Shown: one piece after another, positions 24,439 to 35,200 of the stretch
How the letters are laid out: each line of letters starts with the position of its first letter
How positions within the stretch are numbered: the stretch's first letter is position 1
DNA from: Fredinandcohnia onubensis
Lineage (GTDB): Bacteria > Bacillota > Bacilli > Bacillales > Bacillaceae_L
DNA: 60,852 nt
Direction: 5' to 3'
Assembly: GCF_002734285.1 (NCBI RefSeq)
Contig: NZ_NSEA01000008.1
Location: 1-60,852 of the forward strand
Made by a program: the position numbers and the translations under genes
The notes under the pieces: model-generated
Seen by the model: the letters and a program-made list of their open reading frames with translations, nothing else
Database searches by the model: none
What the model was told of the DNA's origin: nothing

Positions 24439-25491
24439 TTGATCGAAAATTCATTTTATACACAAGAATTCCACGGACCCTATGAACTATTTAATTTAGG
24501 AGATTTCAAACTTGAGGAAGGTGGCATCATTCCAAACTGTCAACTCGCCTATGCTACATTCGGAGAACTTAACGAAGCAAAAGATAATGCTATTGTCATT
24601 CCTACTTGGTTTTCTGGTACAAATAAAGCCTATGAACCATATATCGGCGAAGGACGAGCATTGGACCCTTCTAAATACTTTATCGTAATCATTAACCAAA
24701 TTGGAAATGGTCTTTCAAGCTCACCACATAACAGCCCTGCTCCAATAAGTATGTCGGATTTCCTAGATGTAAGAATTGCTGATGATGTACGAGCTCAGCA
24801 TCAATTCCTTACTGAAAAATATGGTATCAATGAAATTGCGTTAGTTGTTGGCGGGTCAATGGGAGCACAACAAACATACGAATGGGCAGTTAGATATCCC
24901 GATATGGTTAAACGTGCTGCTCCGATTGCTGGTACTGCCAAGAATACGACACATGATTTCATCTTTACAGATACACTAATCGAAGCGATTACTTCAGATC
25001 CCGGCTGGAATTATGGAAACTATCAGTCTTGTACAGAAGTTGTCGACGGATTAAACAGGCATGCTAAAATATGGGCTGTTATGGGACTTAGTACGGAATT
25101 TTACAAACAGGAAAAATGGCGTCAATTTGGTGTCAATTCTGTCGATGAATTCGTCAACGACTTTTTACAGCCTCTTTTTGCAGCGATGGATCCAAACGCG
25201 CTATTAACAATGGCTTGGAAATGGCAACGCGGGGATGTAAGTCGAATGACGAATGGTAATCTAGAAGAAGCGCTTGGAAGAATCAAAGCAAAAACATTTG
25301 TTATGCCAATTGATGAAGACATGTTCTTCCCTCCGCGTGATTGTGAAGCAGAACAAAAATTGATTCCTAACAGTGAACTTCGTGTAATCAACAGCATTTG
25401 CGGACATTTTGGCTTGTTCGGCGCAGATGGTCCAGCTTATTTTGAACAAATAGATAAACACCTTAAAGAACTTTTAGCGACTCCTGTATAA
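24439..25491 (+). CDS. Alpha/beta hydrolase related to homoserine O-acetyltransferase (MetX-like)
   Basis: A 350-aa alpha/beta-hydrolase-fold protein of the MetX family. The nucleophile elbow GGSMGAQQ (about residue 140) gives the Ser; the acid and base are likely the Asp in PIDEDMFFPPRD and the His in CGHFGLFG. It lacks several residues around the elbow typical of true MetX and is not next to sulfur genes, so it may be an esterase or an acyltransferase with another substrate. The start is a TTG at 24439 with AAAGGTGG upstream; the longer ORF start at 24313 has no ribosome-binding site. Confidence 0.85.
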   Translation: MIENSFYTQEFHGPYELFNLGDFKLEEGGIIPNCQLAYATFGELNEAKDNAIVIPTWFSGTNKAYEPYIGEGRALDPSKYFIVIINQIGNGLSSSPHNSPAPISMSDFLDVRIADDVRAQHQFLTEKYGINEIALVVGGSMGAQQTYEWAVRYPDMVKRAAPIAGTAKNTTHDFIFTDTLIEAITSDPGWNYGNYQSCTEVVDGLNRHAKIWAVMGLSTEFYKQEKWRQFGVNSVDEFVNDFLQPLFAAMDPNALLTMAWKWQRGDVSRMTNGNLEEALGRIKAKTFVMPIDEDMFFPPRDCEAEQKLIPNSELRVINSICGHFGLFGADGPAYFEQIDKHLKELLATPV

Positions 25492-25518
25492 AAGACTTTA
25501 TTTATAATAAAGGATCTC

Positions 25519-25549
25519 GCCATCTACCTGCTAGATGGCTTTTTTGTTT
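25519..25549 (+). terminator. Intrinsic terminator
   Basis: Arms GCCATCTA and TAGATGGC, loop of five, followed by TTTTTTG. Confidence 0.9.
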
Positions 25550-25619
25550 TAGTTTATGCGTAAAATGAACTAGAAAGAGCCATATTAGTATAATACTAAC
25601 TGGGAAAGGATGGTATTTC

Positions 25620-25763
25620 ATGAAGAAGGATGAACATCTGAAGAATCAGGTACTTTATATCACGAACCCTGCTTATGATGCATTGCAATCAGAAAATTTG
25701 CTTGAGGATCATGATGATGAAATTGATCGTGAACAGTTGTCCCTATTGAATAGAGAATTATAA
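25620..25763 (+). CDS. Small acidic protein, 47 aa
   Basis: Starts MKKDEHLKNQVLYITNPAYD and continues with an acidic stretch LLEDHDDEIDREQ. AAAGGATGG lies before the ATG and a strong terminator follows its stop. It is soluble, with no Cys. I do not recognise the family. It has its own terminator on each side, so it is probably a monocistronic small gene. Confidence 0.65.
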   Translation: MKKDEHLKNQVLYITNPAYDALQSENLLEDHDDEIDREQLSLLNREL

Positions 25764-25767
25764 AATA

Positions 25768-25804
25768 AAAAAGGAGGACAATTTAGACATTGTTCTCCTT
25801 TTGT
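25768..25804 (+). terminator. Bidirectional intrinsic terminator
   Basis: Arms AAAAGGAGGACAAT and ATTGTTCTCCTTTT with a short loop; serves the small gene and the convergent gene at 25808. Confidence 0.88.
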
Positions 25805-25807
25805 CAT

Positions 25808-26254
25808 TTAGTCAATGGGTGTAATTTCTACATTTAGTACACCAACACTTGGCGCTGCACCCAGTGCTTCAAACGCTTTACGGTGAAGATTGATTCGATT
25901 CGCTGGGAATTTCTTCACTTCATCAACCACTGTTACGATGATATCTTGATTCGGGACAAACGAAACATTTCGGATACGTAAACGTTGGCCACATTTAAAA
26001 GGGCTGTTTTCTCCTACGGCTACAGTCATGTTGTTATCATAGGACCACCCAATTTCACATTTTGTTGGCGTACCTCCCCATGTCCAAGTGGCCTTACCTA
26101 AAATAATATCAGGATTTCGATTCCAATCCCACCCATAGTAAGGTGCTGGATACTGTGGTACGTATTGTTGGAAATAATACTCATCATACATATTCCGTGG
26201 TTCTAAGTAACCATGACAATAAGGGCAGTAATAACCAGACGTATGTCTTATCAT
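25808..26254 (-). CDS. Double-psi beta-barrel (RlpA-like) protein with Tyr-rich N-terminus
   Basis: A 148-aa protein. The N-terminus has a Cys pair in YYCPYCHG and a Tyr/Pro-rich stretch (YYFQQYVPQYPAPYYGW). The C-terminal half, from GKATWTWGG to VEITPID, resembles the RlpA/expansin double-psi barrel with GENSPFKCGQRLRIRN and VTVVDEV. No signal peptide is visible, unlike secreted RlpA proteins. The Tyr-rich tail recalls Bacillus spore-coat proteins, so a spore role is possible but unproven. Confidence 0.7.
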   Translation of the reverse strand: MIRHTSGYYCPYCHGYLEPRNMYDEYYFQQYVPQYPAPYYGWDWNRNPDIILGKATWTWGGTPTKCEIGWSYDNNMTVAVGENSPFKCGQRLRIRNVSFVPNQDIIVTVVDEVKKFPANRINLHRKAFEALGAAPSVGVLNVEITPID

Positions 26255-26387
26255 CTCACTTCTACTCCTTTGAAACCATTATTTTACTAATTACTTCGTC
26301 TACTTAAATGTATGTAAAACGACTAGTATTGGTTCCTAATAGAGTATTACTTAGGTTTTATCGTTCGAAGTGATAAATAAGTTCGTC

Positions 26388-26843
26388 TTAATTTCCTTCT
26401 TCTTGGTTTTGTAAGCGAAACAAATCAAGTAAATCATTCTTGTTCGTAACAAGGTCTTCTAATGTATATCCATATAGCACATTAATGAAAGCCTGTAATG
26501 CTTCGTGTAGGGCACGTTTTAGTTTGCAAGATGGTGAAATTGCGCAATAGCCTCCGCCCTCTTTAAAGCATTCAACGATGTTAAAGTCGTCTTCTGTATT
26601 CGATACGACTTCTCCGATATTAATCTCCTTTGGATGCTTAGCAAGCTTAAAGCCTCCATTACGCCCTCTAATTGTTTTGATATATTCCAGTTTTCCTAGA
26701 TGATGTATGATCTTCATTAAATGATTTTTTGATATATTATAAGCTTCCGCAATTTCCTGTATTGTGGTTAATTCTTCGTCTTTTTTCATTGCAAGATACA
26801 TTAACACACGTAGTGAATAATCCGTATAATTTGTTAATTTCAT
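26388..26843 (-). CDS. nsrR: Nitric-oxide-sensing Rrf2 regulator NsrR
   Basis: A 151-aa Rrf2 winged-helix repressor that uses a 4Fe-4S cluster to sense nitric oxide. The DNA-binding domain (TNYTDYSLRVLMYLA..., residues 4-60) is followed by the three cluster cysteines C92, C100 and C106 in the typical NsrR spacing. It diverges from hmp, the main NsrR target in bacilli, which strongly supports the assignment over other Rrf2 proteins such as CymR. Confidence 0.94.
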   Translation of the reverse strand: MKLTNYTDYSLRVLMYLAMKKDEELTTIQEIAEAYNISKNHLMKIIHHLGKLEYIKTIRGRNGGFKLAKHPKEINIGEVVSNTEDDFNIVECFKEGGGYCAISPSCKLKRALHEALQAFINVLYGYTLEDLVTNKNDLLDLFRLQNQEEGN

Positions 26844-26925
26844 TTTAAAAAACCCCTTATATTGGTGAGTTCTTTATAAGTATAGCATGAAAGTCCTATT
26901 TCTACTTTAAATGTGACAACTTTTC

Positions 26926-26993
26926 AAAAGATGTATTATAAGGGTATCTTTTATTATCACTGTCATTATATTATAAACATGTATTTAAAATAT
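26926..26993. promoter_or_regulatory. Probable NsrR control region of hmp
   Basis: Two elements lie before hmp: an inverted repeat AAAAGAT...ATCTTTT (26926-26952) and ATGTATTTAAAATAT (26979-26993), which resembles the AT-rich NsrR site known from B. subtilis. The second is 24 bp before the hmp start. Assignment is by resemblance and context. Confidence 0.55.
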
Positions 26994-27017
26994 TGGTTTA
27001 GGAAAGGACGTTTTACC

Positions 27018-28238
27018 ATGCTTAGCCAAAAAACAATTGAAATCGTGAAAAGCACAGTTCCAGTACTAGAAAAATATGGGAAAGCTATTACTACTCATTT
27101 TTACAAGCGTATGTTCACTAATAACCCTGAATTATTAAATATTTTTAACCATGCAAATCAAAGACAAGGCCGTCAACAAACTGCATTAGCAAACGCAGTA
27201 TACGCAGCTGCTGCTAATATTGATAATTTAGCGGCGATTATTCCAGTTGTAAAACAAATTGGTCAAAAACACCGTGCATTAGGAATTCAACCAGAGCATT
27301 ACCCAATCGTTGGTGAAAATCTTCTTGGTGCAATTAAAGAAGTATTAGGCGATGCGGCGACGGATGAGATCATCAATGCATGGGCTGAAGCTTATGGTGT
27401 AATTGCAGACGCATTCATCGGTGTAGAAAAAGAAATGTACAATGAAGCGAAGGAACAACCTGGTGGCTGGGAAGGTTTCAGAAACTTTGTTGTTGATCGT
27501 AAGGTACAAGAAAGTGAAGTGATTACTTCTTTCTACTTAAAGCCTGAAGATGGAAAAGAAATTGCATCTTATCAAGCTGGTCAATACTTAACTGTTAAAG
27601 TACAGCCTGAAGGTGATGAATATACTCATATTCGCCACTATAGTCTTTCAGATGCACCTGGAAAAGACTATTACCGTATCTCTGTAAAACGTGAAGAGCA
27701 TGGTGTTGTTTCAAATTACTTACATCAAGAAATTAATGAGGGCGATGTAATTACTGTAAGTGCACCAGCTGGTGACTTTGTCCTTGAATCAAAAGAAACT
27801 CCGGCTATTTTAATTAGTGGTGGTGTTGGATTAACGCCAATGGTCAGCATGTTAAATACGATTGTAGAACAACAACCTGAACGTGAAGTCATGTTCATCC
27901 ATGGTGCTCTTAACAGTGGAGTTCATGCATTAAAGGATGAGGTTGCAAGTATTGCAGCAAAACATGATCATGTAAAGAACTTTGTTGCTTACTCTGCGCC
28001 TACTGAACAAGACCGTCAGGATATGAATTTTGATAAGGAAGGTTTTATTGACCTTGAGTGGTTAAAAGCAACTGTAGATACGAAGGAAGCAGACTTCTAT
28101 TTCTGCGGTCCTGTTCCATTCATGAAAGTGATGTATCGTTCACTAAAAGAATGGGGAGTTGCATCTGAAAACATTCACTTCGAATTTTTCGGACCAGCAA
28201 GTGAATTAGAAGAACCAACTGAAGCTGTTACTGCGTAA
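27018..28238 (+). CDS. hmp: Flavohaemoprotein (nitric oxide dioxygenase) Hmp
   Basis: A 406-aa three-domain enzyme that converts nitric oxide to nitrate with oxygen and NAD(P)H. The globin domain covers residues 1-140 with the haem-ligating His85 in QKHRALGIQPEHY. The FAD domain (about 150-255) contains RHYSLSDAPG, and the NAD domain (about 260-400) has GGVGLTPM and YFCGPVPFM. The ATG at 27018 follows AAAGGA and gives the normal length; the ORF extends 35 codons upstream through the operator. It is divergent from nsrR and ends at a terminator. Confidence 0.97.
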   Translation: MLSQKTIEIVKSTVPVLEKYGKAITTHFYKRMFTNNPELLNIFNHANQRQGRQQTALANAVYAAAANIDNLAAIIPVVKQIGQKHRALGIQPEHYPIVGENLLGAIKEVLGDAATDEIINAWAEAYGVIADAFIGVEKEMYNEAKEQPGGWEGFRNFVVDRKVQESEVITSFYLKPEDGKEIASYQAGQYLTVKVQPEGDEYTHIRHYSLSDAPGKDYYRISVKREEHGVVSNYLHQEINEGDVITVSAPAGDFVLESKETPAILISGGVGLTPMVSMLNTIVEQQPEREVMFIHGALNSGVHALKDEVASIAAKHDHVKNFVAYSAPTEQDRQDMNFDKEGFIDLEWLKATVDTKEADFYFCGPVPFMKVMYRSLKEWGVASENIHFEFFGPASELEEPTEAVTA

Positions 28239-28250
28239 GAAATCTAAATA

Positions 28251-28300
28251 AAAAAGTGCCAATCGTCTACTTTATGTAAGAATCGATTGGCACTTTTTTT
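28251..28300 (+). terminator. Bidirectional intrinsic terminator
   Basis: Arms AAAAAGTGCCAATCG and CGATTGGCACTTTTT with an 18-base loop; ends hmp and the convergent gene at 28299. Confidence 0.9.
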
Positions 28301-28565
28301 ATAATCGAAAAAGAGTACGAAATCTCATAACATTATAAAAAAATGCTGCATCCCTGCCCTCTTTTGTATAGCGATTTCGCTGTTGTCGTAAGCACTCCAT
28401 AAAAGCTAAGTCGCAGTCCCGTGACGGTCCATATCTTTGATAACAAAGGTCATGTCTCATACAACATGAATCAACACGATTCGTCGGTGGACCCGTACCG
28501 CCACAGCCTGGACCACACCATCTATATCCTGGCATACAAAAACCAATTCCTCTTCTCCTACTCAT
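28299..28565 (-). CDS. Small phospholipase A2-like protein, 88 aa
   Basis: The mature core shows a Ca2+-loop-like CGPGCGG (about residues 17-23) and the HD dyad in CCMRHDLCYQRYG (about residues 34-46), with CDLAF following. These are the signatures of the phospholipase A2-like fold, here in a minimal Cys-rich form. There is no signal peptide. GGAGGG before the ATG at 28565 decides the start; the longer ORF is unsupported. Related small proteins occur in bacilli, some in spores; lipase activity is unproven. Confidence 0.75.
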   Translation of the reverse strand: MSRRRGIGFCMPGYRWCGPGCGGTGPPTNRVDSCCMRHDLCYQRYGPSRDCDLAFMECLRQQRNRYTKEGRDAAFFYNVMRFRTLFRL

Positions 28566-28798
28566 GAACACTCCCTCCTTTTTATTGTAATGAACTATAT
28601 TCATAAAATATGTTCTGATTCTATGAAAGGAAGGGCAATTGACATGATTATCTATAGGACAATTAAAAAATAATTGAAATATCTGATAAAAGTTTGGTAC
28701 TATTATTCTAATATATTGACCATTATTCAAGGCCAATGGAATATTCATTTGCCTTTTTTTATTAAATATAATTTCTACTCTCAAAGAAGGAGATTGTA

Positions 28799-30049
28799 AT
28801 GAAGAGAAAATTTCATTATGCGTGGATGATTGTATTTGTCACATTCCTCGCATTCTTAGCTGTCCAAGGTGGAAGGCTTGCATTCGGGGCTTTCGTGGAA
28901 CCTTGGGAAAAGGATTTACATATGGATCGTGCAACAACATCTCTTATTTCCACACTAAGTTTTGTTATTTATGGATTATCGCAACCTTTTATTGGTAGGT
29001 TGATAGACAGGTATGGCTCACGACTTATTTTATCAATTAGTACCTTACTTGTTGGGGTTAGTTTCTTTTTTATCACTTTTGTTACACAACCATGGCACTT
29101 ATTCGTCCTCTACTCCCTTGTATCAGTTGGAGTCGGTGGTGCTTCAAATGTGGCCGGTACAGTTCTTATTACGAATTGGTTTAATAAAAAGCGTGGGCTT
29201 GCGCTAGGAATTATGGAAGCAGGCTTTGGTTTTGGTCAAATGCTTCTCGTTCCTGGATCATTAATGTTGATTCATTGGTTTGACTGGAGAACAACCATTT
29301 TTATATTAGGGGCATTGTTGATTATTATCGTGTTCCCTGTTGTTCTACTCTTTTTACGGAATCATCCGAATGAAAAAGCAATGGAGCCTTTAGGCGGAAA
29401 AATCATCGAGGAAGAAGAAACAAAGTCAGACTCCTCAAAGAAATCTGTTTCACTTAAGGTACTTTTTAAAATGCGCCAATTTTGGTTCATAATGCTCCCA
29501 TTTGCTGTCTGTGGGTTTACGACAACAGGTTTAATGGATACACATTTAATACCTTTATCCCATCACCATGGCTTTTCACCAACTGTGACGGGTACAGCAG
29601 TAAGTATTTTAGCGGCTTGTAATATTGTTGGAATCCTACTATCTGGTGTTATCATTGATTATTGGAGTAGCCGAAAATTATTAGTGTTCATTTATTTTAC
29701 ACGCGCATTATCAATTGGAATTCTAATCTACTCACATAATACTTTGTTGCTATTAATTTTTGCGGCCATTTTTGGATTTGTTGATTTTGCTACAGTTGCA
29801 CCAACTTCATTATTGGTAACCCAATATTTTAAAGATTATTCAATTGGTTTTATTGTTGGATGTCTGTCTCTCAGTCATCAAATTGGCTCAGCACTTGGTG
29901 CTTATATTCCTGGACTTTTATTTAGTAATTATGGGAATTACGACTTATCTCTATATCTTTCAATTTTTATTGTTCTAATTGCGGCGGTTATGAATCTCTT
30001 ATTACCTGAACCAAATCGACTAAAGTTAGTTGAAAAAAGGGCAAGCTAA
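28799..30049 (+). CDS. MFS transporter (OFA/monocarboxylate type)
   Basis: A 416-aa, 12-helix major facilitator protein. The helix 2-3 loop motif is [13 protein letters not shown] (about residues 67-79) and a second-half counterpart is [11 protein letters not shown]. The split into two six-helix halves is marked by a charged loop [12 protein letters not shown] near residue 207. It resembles the oxalate/formate and monocarboxylate branch, so an organic acid is the likely substrate, unconfirmed. AGAAGGAG precedes the ATG. Confidence 0.88.
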   Translation: MKRKFHYAWMIVFVTFLAFLAVQGGRLAFGAFVEPWEKDLHMDRATTSLISTLSFVIYGLSQPFIGRLIDRYGSRLILSISTLLVGVSFFFITFVTQPWHLFVLYSLVSVGVGGASNVAGTVLITNWFNKKRGLALGIMEAGFGFGQMLLVPGSLMLIHWFDWRTTIFILGALLIIIVFPVVLLFLRNHPNEKAMEPLGGKIIEEEETKSDSSKKSVSLKVLFKMRQFWFIMLPFAVCGFTTTGLMDTHLIPLSHHHGFSPTVTGTAVSILAACNIVGILLSGVIIDYWSSRKLLVFIYFTRALSIGILIYSHNTLLLLIFAAIFGFVDFATVAPTSLLVTQYFKDYSIGFIVGCLSLSHQIGSALGAYIPGLLFSNYGNYDLSLYLSIFIVLIAAVMNLLLPEPNRLKLVEKRAS

Positions 30050-30194
30050 CTTTTTAAGCTTTGCACCTTTTTTTATTATTCTACCTATTTATGAAAAAAT
30101 AGAACCATTTTCATTTGTATTCTTATTTGGCCATAGTGTAAAATCTTTAAGCAGTACTGATTTTGTGCGAAAAGGAATACGAGGAGAAAATGAT

Positions 30195-30767
30195 ATGAAA
30201 AGCATTTTACGAAACTTTATTAATGGTATTTTGACAATTGTTCCGATTATTTTAGTTGTGTACGTTATTTTTAAAGTGTTTTTGTTTTTAGATGGGATAT
30301 TGGGGAACTTCCTGAAACCTTATTTAAGAGAAGATTATATTCCTGGTATTGGGCTTTTACTCACGTTTGTAGTCATCACGATCTTGGGTTGGTTATCAAC
30401 GAGAGTATTTGCCGGAGCTCTCTTTCGATTGGTTGACAGACTGTTAGAGAGAATTCCGTTAATCAAAACGCTCTACTCTGTTATAAAGGATACATTTAAC
30501 TCATTTCTTGGAGAAAAGAAATCATTCTCAAAAGTCGCACTTGTAACGATACCGGGTACAGAAGTAAAAGCAATTGGTTTTATTACGACAGAAGATGTAG
30601 AAAGTTTTTATGATCCATTAAAGGATTATGTAGCTGTATATATTCAACAAACTTTCCAAATCGCTGGCTTTACCTTCCTTATTCCGAAGGATGAAATTGA
30701 AATTATTGACGTTAAACCTGAGGATGCAATGAAATTTGTCGTATCTGGTGGAATGACTTCTAAATAG
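30195..30767 (+). CDS. DUF502 family membrane protein
   Basis: A 190-aa protein with two N-terminal helices (about residues 8-32 and 50-72) and a C-terminal soluble domain. The family is recognised from ILGWLSTRVFAG, RIPLIKTLYSVIKD and the TIPGTEVKAIGFIT block. Function is unknown. The ATG at 30195 follows GAGGAGAA; the ORF start at 30030 overlaps the MFS gene and has no ribosome-binding site. A terminator follows. Confidence 0.88.
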   Translation: MKSILRNFINGILTIVPIILVVYVIFKVFLFLDGILGNFLKPYLREDYIPGIGLLLTFVVITILGWLSTRVFAGALFRLVDRLLERIPLIKTLYSVIKDTFNSFLGEKKSFSKVALVTIPGTEVKAIGFITTEDVESFYDPLKDYVAVYIQQTFQIAGFTFLIPKDEIEIIDVKPEDAMKFVVSGGMTSK

Positions 30768-30794
30768 ATTCTCCCTCATTTTTGAAGTCAAGAA

Positions 30795-30830
30795 AAAGGA
30801 ACGCATATAAAGTGCGTTCCTTTCATTTTA
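30795..30830 (+). terminator. Intrinsic terminator
   Basis: Arms AAAGGAACGCA and TGCGTTCCTTT with a seven-base loop; shared by the DUF502 gene and convergent glnA. Confidence 0.85.
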
Positions 30831-32171
30831 ATAATTCTTCATATATTGTTCCCTTTCCCAAGGGTGAACAGATGTGCGGAATTGATCCCATTCGATTTCT
30901 TTTGCTTCAATAAAATGTTCTAGTAGGTGGATACCTAATGCATTTTTTATGACCTCATCTTGTTTTAGATGTTCCAATGCTTCTGATAAGGTTGCTGGTA
31001 AATCTATAATCCCATTTTCAACCCTTTCCCCTTTTGACATTACATAAATATTTGAATCAACAGGTGCTGGTGGAGTTAATTTATTCTTAATTCCATCTAA
31101 ACCTGCAGCTAGAAGTACAGCCATTGCCATATATGGATTTGCGGATGGATCAACACTACGAACTTCAACACGAGTACTTAAACCACGGGACGCTGGAATT
31201 CGAATAAGTGGACTTCGATTTCTAGCGGACCAAGCAACATAACATGGCGCTTCATAGCCAGGTACTAAGCGCTTGTAGGAATTTACTGTAGGATTTGTAA
31301 CTGCAGTAAAGCTAATTGCATGCTTCATAATTCCTGCAATAAATTGTCTCGCTGTTTCACTTAGTTCCAATTCTCCATTTTGATCATAAAAAGCATTTTC
31401 TCCATTGCTGAATAATGATAGATTACTATGCATTCCTGAACCGTTAACGCCAAACAAAGGTTTTGCCATAAAGGTTGCATGGAGACCGTGCTTACGTGCA
31501 ATGGTTTTAATGACTAGCTTGAATGTTTGGATGTCATCACACGCTTTTAAAGCATCTTGGTATTTAAAATCAATTTCGTGTTGGCCTGGTGCTACTTCAT
31601 GATGGGAAGCCTCAATTTCAAATCCCATTTCTTCAAGTTCAAGGACTATGTCTCGACGGCAATTCTCTCCTAAATCAGTAGGTGCTAAGTCAAAATAGCC
31701 TCCTTGATCATTTAATTCGAGAGTTGGATCGCCATGTTCATCCAATTTAAATAAGAAAAACTCAGGTTCAGGACCGACATTGAACTCTGTGAAGCCAAGT
31801 TCCCTCATTTCATGTAACATTCTTTTTAAGTTACTGCGAGGATCTCCTTCAAATGGTGTTCCATCTGGATGATAAATGTCACAAATGAAACGGGCTACTT
31901 TTCCTTTTTCTGCTGTCCATGGGAAAATAACAAATGTATTCAAGTCTGGGTATAAATACATATCAGACTCTTCGATTCGAACAAAGCCTTCGATAGAAGA
32001 ACCATCAAACATCATTTTGTTATCCAATGCTTTTTCAAGCTGACTAACAGGTATTTCAACATTCTTAATCTGACCAAATAAATCAGTAAATTGTAATCGA
32101 ATAAACCGAACATTTTCCTCTTTCACGATTTGAATAATTTGTTCTCTTGAATATGAATGTATGGGTGACAT
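30828..32171 (-). CDS. glnA: Type I glutamine synthetase
   Basis: A 447-aa class I glutamine synthetase that makes glutamine from glutamate, ammonia and ATP. Landmarks are FDGSSIEGF (about residues 54-62), the ATP/metal blocks EPEFFLF and [17 protein letters not shown] and the C-terminal Arg loop [16 protein letters not shown]. The ATG at 32171 follows AAAGGAGG. It is only 75 bp after gltA on the same strand without a terminator between, so the two form a GOGAT-GS unit. No glnR is adjacent, so it may be a second, accessory synthetase. Confidence 0.95.
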   Translation of the reverse strand: MSPIHSYSREQIIQIVKEENVRFIRLQFTDLFGQIKNVEIPVSQLEKALDNKMMFDGSSIEGFVRIEESDMYLYPDLNTFVIFPWTAEKGKVARFICDIYHPDGTPFEGDPRSNLKRMLHEMRELGFTEFNVGPEPEFFLFKLDEHGDPTLELNDQGGYFDLAPTDLGENCRRDIVLELEEMGFEIEASHHEVAPGQHEIDFKYQDALKACDDIQTFKLVIKTIARKHGLHATFMAKPLFGVNGSGMHSNLSLFSNGENAFYDQNGELELSETARQFIAGIMKHAISFTAVTNPTVNSYKRLVPGYEAPCYVAWSARNRSPLIRIPASRGLSTRVEVRSVDPSANPYMAMAVLLAAGLDGIKNKLTPPAPVDSNIYVMSKGERVENGIIDLPATLSEALEHLKQDEVIKNALGIHLLEHFIEAKEIEWDQFRTSVHPWEREQYMKNY

Positions 32172-32246
32172 TTCAATTCCTCCTTTGAAATCTGGTGTGA
32201 TAGAAAGATAGAATCGTATAATAATCACTAAGCCAATGCAAAATTG

Positions 32247-35200
32247 TTATTTTATTAATGTTTCATTCGGTAGTTCTTGTTGCTGTATTACTTTTTTGTA
32301 TTCTTTTGGAATGACTTTAACCCAATTTTCTAAATGTTCATCCCAATGTTTCAGAATAATGGATGCTTTTGTACTTCCTGTGAATGTATAGTGGTTTTCA
32401 AGAAGTTGTCGAAGCTGGGGCTCATCCTCTTCTCCGATAGATTCTAAATCCACTAGCGTAACATTGCACTGCTTTCGGAAATGATCAAAGTCGTCTGCGT
32501 AAACATAAGCCATACCACCGGACATTCCAGCTGCAAAGTTTTTTCCAATCGTGCCAAGAACTGCAACAACTCCGCCAGTCATATACTCGAGACCATGATC
32601 GCCAATTCCTTCTACAACAGCTTTCATGCCACTATTTCTAACAGCGAAACGTTCCCCTGCTAGACCACGAATATAGGCTTCACCTGAAGTTGCTCCGTAG
32701 AAGGCAGTATTTCCAATTATCGTATTTTCTTCGGGAACAAAGATTGAGTTTTCACATGGGTTAACTATGATTTTTCCTCCAGATAAGCCCTTTCCAACAT
32801 AGTCATTCGCATCACCTTCAAGAGCTAATGTCATTCCTTTAGGTATAAATGCACCAAAGCTTTGACCTGCAGATCCTTTGAACGTGAGTCGAATGGTATC
32901 CTCAGGAAGACCTTCACGCCCATACTGCTTGGAGATTTCACTGCCAACTATCGTTCCAACTGCTCGGTCTGTATTTTGGATCGGAAATTGTGCTTCCACT
33001 TGTTGCTGCATGTCGAGTGCTGGTTTACATACTTTTAGTAGTTTCTTATAATCAAGAGAATGTTCAAGTCCATGGTCTTGTTTCTTCTTGTTGTATTGCG
33101 GCCCTTTACCGGAAAATGGTTGAAAAACTATTTTAGATAAATCTAGATATTTTGCTTTCCAATGTGAAGTTGCTTGATCACTTGGTACAAGTAAGTCAGT
33201 ACGACCAACCATCTCGTTAATGGTTCTAAAACCTAACTGAGCCATGATCTCACGGACATCTTGAGCAATAAATCTCATGAATGCTTCAACATGTTCAGGT
33301 TTACCAAGGAATTTCTTCCTAAGCTCTGGATCCTGTGTTGCTATTCCCACTGGACATGTGTCTAAATGACACTGTCGAACAAGTACACAACCAAGGACAA
33401 CCAAAGCAGACGTTGCAAATCCGTATTCTTCTGCCCCCAATAATGTTGCCATTACGATGTCGCGTCCTGTCATCATTTTTCCGTCGGCTTCAAGTACCAC
33501 ACGATCACGAAGTCCATTTAATACAAGTGTTTGGTGAGTTTCCGCCAGTCCAATCTCCCAAGGCATTCCCGCATGTTTAATACTTGACCTAGGGGCTGCA
33601 CCGGTTCCTCCGTCTGAACCACTGATTAAAATGACATCGGCTAAACCTTTTGCAACACCGGCTGCAATCGTCCCCACCCCTGCTTTCGAAACAAGTTTCA
33701 CGCTAATTCTTGCTGAAGGATTTGCATTTTTTAAATCATGAATCAGTTGTGCAAGATCCTCAATTGAGTAAATGTCGTGGTGTGGTGGTGGTGAGATTAG
33801 GCCGACTCCCGGCGTTGAACCACGAACTTCGGCAATCCAAGGGTACACCTTATTTCCTGGTAGTTGCCCGCCTTCACCTGGTTTTGCACCTTGTGCCATT
33901 TTAATCTGAATTTCATCAGCATTTACTAAATAATGACTGGAAACTCCAAATCTTCCAGAAGCTACTTGTTTTATTGCACTACGTCTGGAATCACCGTTGG
34001 AATCAGGGGTAAAACGGACATAATGTTCGCCACCTTCTCCACTATTGCTTTTTCCTCCAAGTCGATTCATTGCAATTGCTAACGTTTCATGTGCTTCCTG
34101 ACTTAATGAACCATAGGACATCGCGCCCGTTTTAAAACGGCGAACAATTGATTCCACAGGCTCTACTTCATCAATTGGAATCGGTGTCGTTGCGTTAAAT
34201 TTAAACAAGTCACGAATGAAAATAAGTTGCTCCTGATTTGCTTTTTCTACATATTTTTTATAAAGTTCATAATCATTTTTTCGGCAAGCCGTTTTTAATG
34301 CGTGTGTCGTGGCTGGGTTGAAAGCATGGAGTTCTCCATCCTTCCGATATTTGAACTCATTTCCTGGTTTTAATGGTATTTCTTCTTCATTAAAGGCGAG
34401 TTGATGTCTCATTAGGACTTCTTTTGCCATAATATCTAGGGTAATCCCACCTAAACTTGAAGGTGTTCCTGTAAAATATTGATCGATTACACTTTCTGCT
34501 ATGCCAACTGCCTCAAATATTTGCGCACCACGGTAGCTTTGAATCGTTGAAATCCCCATTTTTGACATGATTTTCACGATACCTTCTGTTATGGCATTTG
34601 TATAATTATGAATGGCTTTATCAAGAATGATTTCTTCTTGGAAATCTCCATTTTTTACTAGATTCAAAATACTTACCATTGCAAGATAAGGATTAATTGC
34701 ATCTGCTCCAAAACCAATTAACATGGCTAGTTGATGAACGTCACGAGCTTCACCTGTTTCGACAATAAGGCTTACATTTGTTCTAGTTCCCTGTCGTACG
34801 AGGTGGTGATGAAGTCCACTCACTGCAAGGAGTGCTGGAATCGGTGCCCATTCATGAGTGACATGCCTATCAGATAATTGGATAAGAGTGTGGCCTTTTT
34901 GAATCGCCTCATCAACCTGACTAAATAGGTCTTGTAAAGCCGTTTCCAGTGTACCTTCAACATCCTCTGCTCTAAACAACATTGGAATTTCTTTTAGTCT
35001 GAAATGTTCTTGAAGTCTTGCCAGTTCATTATCTGATAAAATTGGTGTTTCCAGACGAATACGTTGACAGCTACTTTCAGTTGGATTGAGTAGATTTCCT
35101 TCTGCACCTAGAAGAGTGGATGCTGATGTCACAAATTTCTCCCGAATTGCATCGATTGGAGGGTTTGTTACTTGTGCAAATAGCTGTCTAAAATAGTTGT

